Made by a program: the position numbers and the translations under genes. The notes beneath the pieces were generated by a model, which had not been told where the DNA came from, ran no database searches, and worked only from the letters and a program-made list of their open reading frames with translations. Positions 6,793-9,470 of a DNA stretch of 9,470 bases are shown here, piece by piece (position 1 is the first letter of the stretch; each line of letters starts with the position of its first letter). The stretch is from an uncultured Aquincola sp. Its GTDB lineage: Bacteria > Pseudomonadota > Gammaproteobacteria > Burkholderiales > Burkholderiaceae. The stretch is from contig CAKZXL010000707.1 in the NCBI GenBank assembly GCA_937883885.1, positions 1 to 9,470 on the forward strand, in the 5' to 3' direction.

Positions 6793-7088
6793 CAACCCTG
6801 CGCGCCGGGGGTTTGACCGGGCGTGGGCGGCACGTAGCCGGTGGGCTGCTCGGCGCCTTCGCCGAAGAAGAAGCGTTCCATCTGGCGCGCCAGGTATTGG
6901 CGGGCGCGCGCGTCGGCCAGATTGAGGCGGTTTTCATTGACCAGCATGGTCTGGTGCTTCTTCCAGGCCTCGAAGGCTTCCTTGCTGACGTTGTCGTAGA
7001 TGCGCTTGCCCAGCTCGCCGGGATAGGGGGCGAACGACAAACCCTCGGCTTCCTTCTTGAGGTAGATGCATTGCACGGTGCGGGTCAT
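6792..7088 (-). CDS. yggX: YggX family Fe(2+)-trafficking / oxidative-damage protection protein
   Basis: A small cytoplasmic protein (98 residues) that in enterobacteria protects iron-sulphur clusters and is linked to labile Fe(II) handling. The sequence shows the family signature: '[17 protein letters not shown]' with the conserved Cys7, '[19 protein letters not shown]', '[15 protein letters not shown]' and '[15 protein letters not shown]'. Family members have about 90 residues; the extra length is a Pro/Gly/Gln-rich tail after residue 80. ATG at 7088 is preceded by AGGAG (7098-7094) with five bases between. It starts 18 bases after argA, with no terminator in the gap, so the two are probably one operon; no terminator is seen after it either, so some transcripts may run on into the iron-binding-protein gene. 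Identity is secure. Confidence 0.95.
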   Translation of the reverse strand: MTRTVQCIYLKKEAEGLSFAPYPGELGKRIYDNVSKEAFEAWKKHQTMLVNENRLNLADARARQYLARQMERFFFGEGAEQPTGYVPPTPGQTPGAQG

Positions 7089-7106
7089 GGGTTCTCCTGC
7101 GAATGG

Positions 7107-8444
<1,338 letters not shown>

Positions 8445-8503
8445 CGATGTACGGCAGCAGGGGCCGGGCATTGTGCCGCAGGGCCCCAGGGCATCGGCGG
8501 CTG

Positions 8504-8515
8504 CGGGCATGCCCG
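8504..8515. promoter_or_regulatory. 12-bp perfect palindrome in the argA-hrpA divergent region
   Basis: CGGGCATGCCCG is a perfect inverted repeat lying in the 100-base gap between the two divergent genes, roughly where a -35 element for hrpA would be. It could be a small operator or a chance GC-rich palindrome; nothing in the neighbouring sequence names a regulator. Confidence 0.3.
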
Positions 8516-8529
8516 GTGCCGCGGCTGGC

Positions 8530-8535
8530 GATAAT
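8530..8535 (+). promoter_or_regulatory. Candidate -10 box of hrpA
   Basis: GATAAT matches five of six consensus positions, and is the most AT-rich spot in a very GC-rich gap. It ends nine bases before the GTG chosen as the hrpA start, so transcription would begin only about three bases before, or at, the start codon. No good -35 hexamer is visible at 16-18 bases upstream. Confidence 0.45.
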
Positions 8536-8544
8536 CCGCCCCCC

Positions 8545-9470
8545 GTGAATCCAGCCCCCACCCCTGCCGCCGGCGCCGCCGCGCTGGCCATCGACTTTCC
8601 CGAATCCCTGCCGGTCTCGGCCCGCCGCGATGAAATCGCGCGGCTGATTGCCGAGCACCAGGTGGTCATCGTCTGCGGCGAGACCGGCTCGGGCAAGACC
8701 ACGCAGCTGCCCAAGATCGTGCTGGGGCTGGGCCGCGGCAAGGTCAACGGCGGCAAGCTCATCGGCCACACCCAGCCGCGCCGCATTGCCGCCAGCAGCG
8801 TGGCCAAGCGCATCGCCGAAGAGTTGAAGACGCCGCTGGGCGAGGTGGTGGGCTACAAGGTGCGCTTCCAGGACCGGCTGCAGCCGGGCGCCAGCGTCAA
8901 GCTGATGACCGACGGCATCCTGCTGGCGGAAACGCAGACCGACCCGCTGCTGCGCGCCTACGACACGTTGATCATCGACGAGGCGCACGAGCGCAGCCTC
9001 AACATCGACTTCCTGCTGGGCCACCTGCGGCAGATCCTGCCGCGCCGGCCCGACCTGAAGATCATCGTCACCTCGGCCACCATCGATGCGGAGCGGTTCG
9101 CCAACCACTTTGCGGGGAGAAATGGGCCCGCTCCGGTGATCATGGTCTCGGGCCGGCTGTTCCCGGTGGAGCAGCGCTGGCGGCCGTTCGAGGAAAGCCG
9201 TGAGTACGGCCTGAACGATGCCATCGTCGATGCGGTGGATGAGCTGTGGTCGGGCCGCATCGGCGGCGACATCCTCGTCTTCCTGCCCGGCGAGCGTGAG
9301 ATCCGCGAGGCCGCCGACCACCTGCGCAAGCACCTGGCTCACCAGCCCGCACACCGGCATGCCGACATCCTGCCGCTGTTCGCGCGGCTGTCGCAGCAGG
9401 AGCAGGACCGGGTGTTTTCCACCGGCGGCGCGCCGCGCATCGTGCTGGCCACCAACGTGGCCGAAACCTC
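8545..9470 (+). CDS. hrpA: ATP-dependent DEAH-box RNA helicase HrpA (5' part)
   Basis: RNA helicase of the DEAH family, acting in the cytoplasm; E. coli HrpA has been tied to mRNA processing and to freeing stalled ribosomes. About 308 residues are visible before the right edge; full proteins are around 1300. Seen motifs: Walker A GETGSGKT (45-52), motif Ia 'TQPRRIAA' (76-83), DEAH (145-148), SAT (177-179), and in the second RecA domain '[12 protein letters not shown]' and '[12 protein letters not shown]' up to the edge. The start is uncertain: I use GTG at 8545, close to the usual family N-terminus ([11 protein letters not shown] follows); an in-frame ATG at 8509 would add 12 residues, but would lie upstream of the GATAAT element. 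Neither has a Shine-Dalgarno sequence. It diverges from argA. The family call is very secure. Confidence 0.95.
   Translation, partial: MNPAPTPAAGAAALAIDFPESLPVSARRDEIARLIAEHQVVIVCGETGSGKTTQLPKIVLGLGRGKVNGGKLIGHTQPRRIAASSVAKRIAEELKTPLGEVVGYKVRFQDRLQPGASVKLMTDGILLAETQTDPLLRAYDTLIIDEAHERSLNIDFLLGHLRQILPRRPDLKIIVTSATIDAERFANHFAGRNGPAPVIMVSGRLFPVEQRWRPFEESREYGLNDAIVDAVDELWSGRIGGDILVFLPGEREIREAADHLRKHLAHQPAHRHADILPLFARLSQQEQDRVFSTGGAPRIVLATNVAET

Noticed and set aside
8466..8510. Three GGGCAT copies (8466, 8489, 8505) as a repeat array
   Set aside because: Spacing is irregular (23 and 16 bases) and the hexamer is expected by chance in such GC-rich DNA.
8445..8813. N-terminal extension of ArgA to 568 residues
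   Set aside because: The added residues are the reverse of hrpA and the divergent promoter; the ArgA family begins at the Met at 8444.

Overview
The window looks like ordinary chromosomal DNA from a high-GC betaproteobacterium, most likely of the order Burkholderiales. This rests on the strong G/C bias at third codon positions, the short H-NS-family protein with a TGETWSGRG DNA-binding tail, the FutA-like iron-binding protein, and the argA-yggX pair divergent from hrpA. The assignment is inferred from protein style and gene order; no search was run.

Layout from left to right. (1) 1-1925, minus strand: most of dnaG (primase), open at the left edge, with an unusual glycine-rich linker before its C-terminal domain. 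(2) 1935-5111, minus strand: a 1058-residue membrane protein with MASE1, PAS, PAS, GGDEF and EAL domains. It ends nine bases before dnaG and probably shares a transcript with it. (3) 5112-5286: a non-coding gap with stable hairpins after the H-NS gene and a weak candidate promoter for the GGDEF/EAL gene. (4) 5287-5604, minus: H-NS-family nucleoid protein, TTG start. (5) 5605-5685: a very good intrinsic terminator for the upstream iron gene; its AT-rich loop also holds a possible -10 box for hns. (6) 5686-6723, minus: periplasmic Fe(3+)-binding protein of the FutA type, preceded by a Fur-box-like sequence that reaches the end of yggX. (7) 6792-7088, minus: yggX, probably co-transcribed with (8) argA, 7107-8444, minus, the first enzyme of arginine synthesis. 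(9) 8445-8544: divergent promoter region. (10) 8545-9470, plus: N-terminal third or less of the DEAH-box RNA helicase HrpA, cut by the right edge.

Functionally, the centre of the window groups two iron-handling genes (ferric-iron capture and YggX-type protection of Fe-S clusters). The left part puts a c-di-GMP-making/degrading sensor in front of the replication primase. All genes except hrpA read leftward. I see no tRNA, rRNA, insertion sequence, prophage gene or CRISPR array, and no convincing sign of a new defence or mobile system. The more interesting points are regulatory: the c-di-GMP gene next to dnaG, the possible terminator/promoter overlap before hns, and the Fur-like site at the yggX end.
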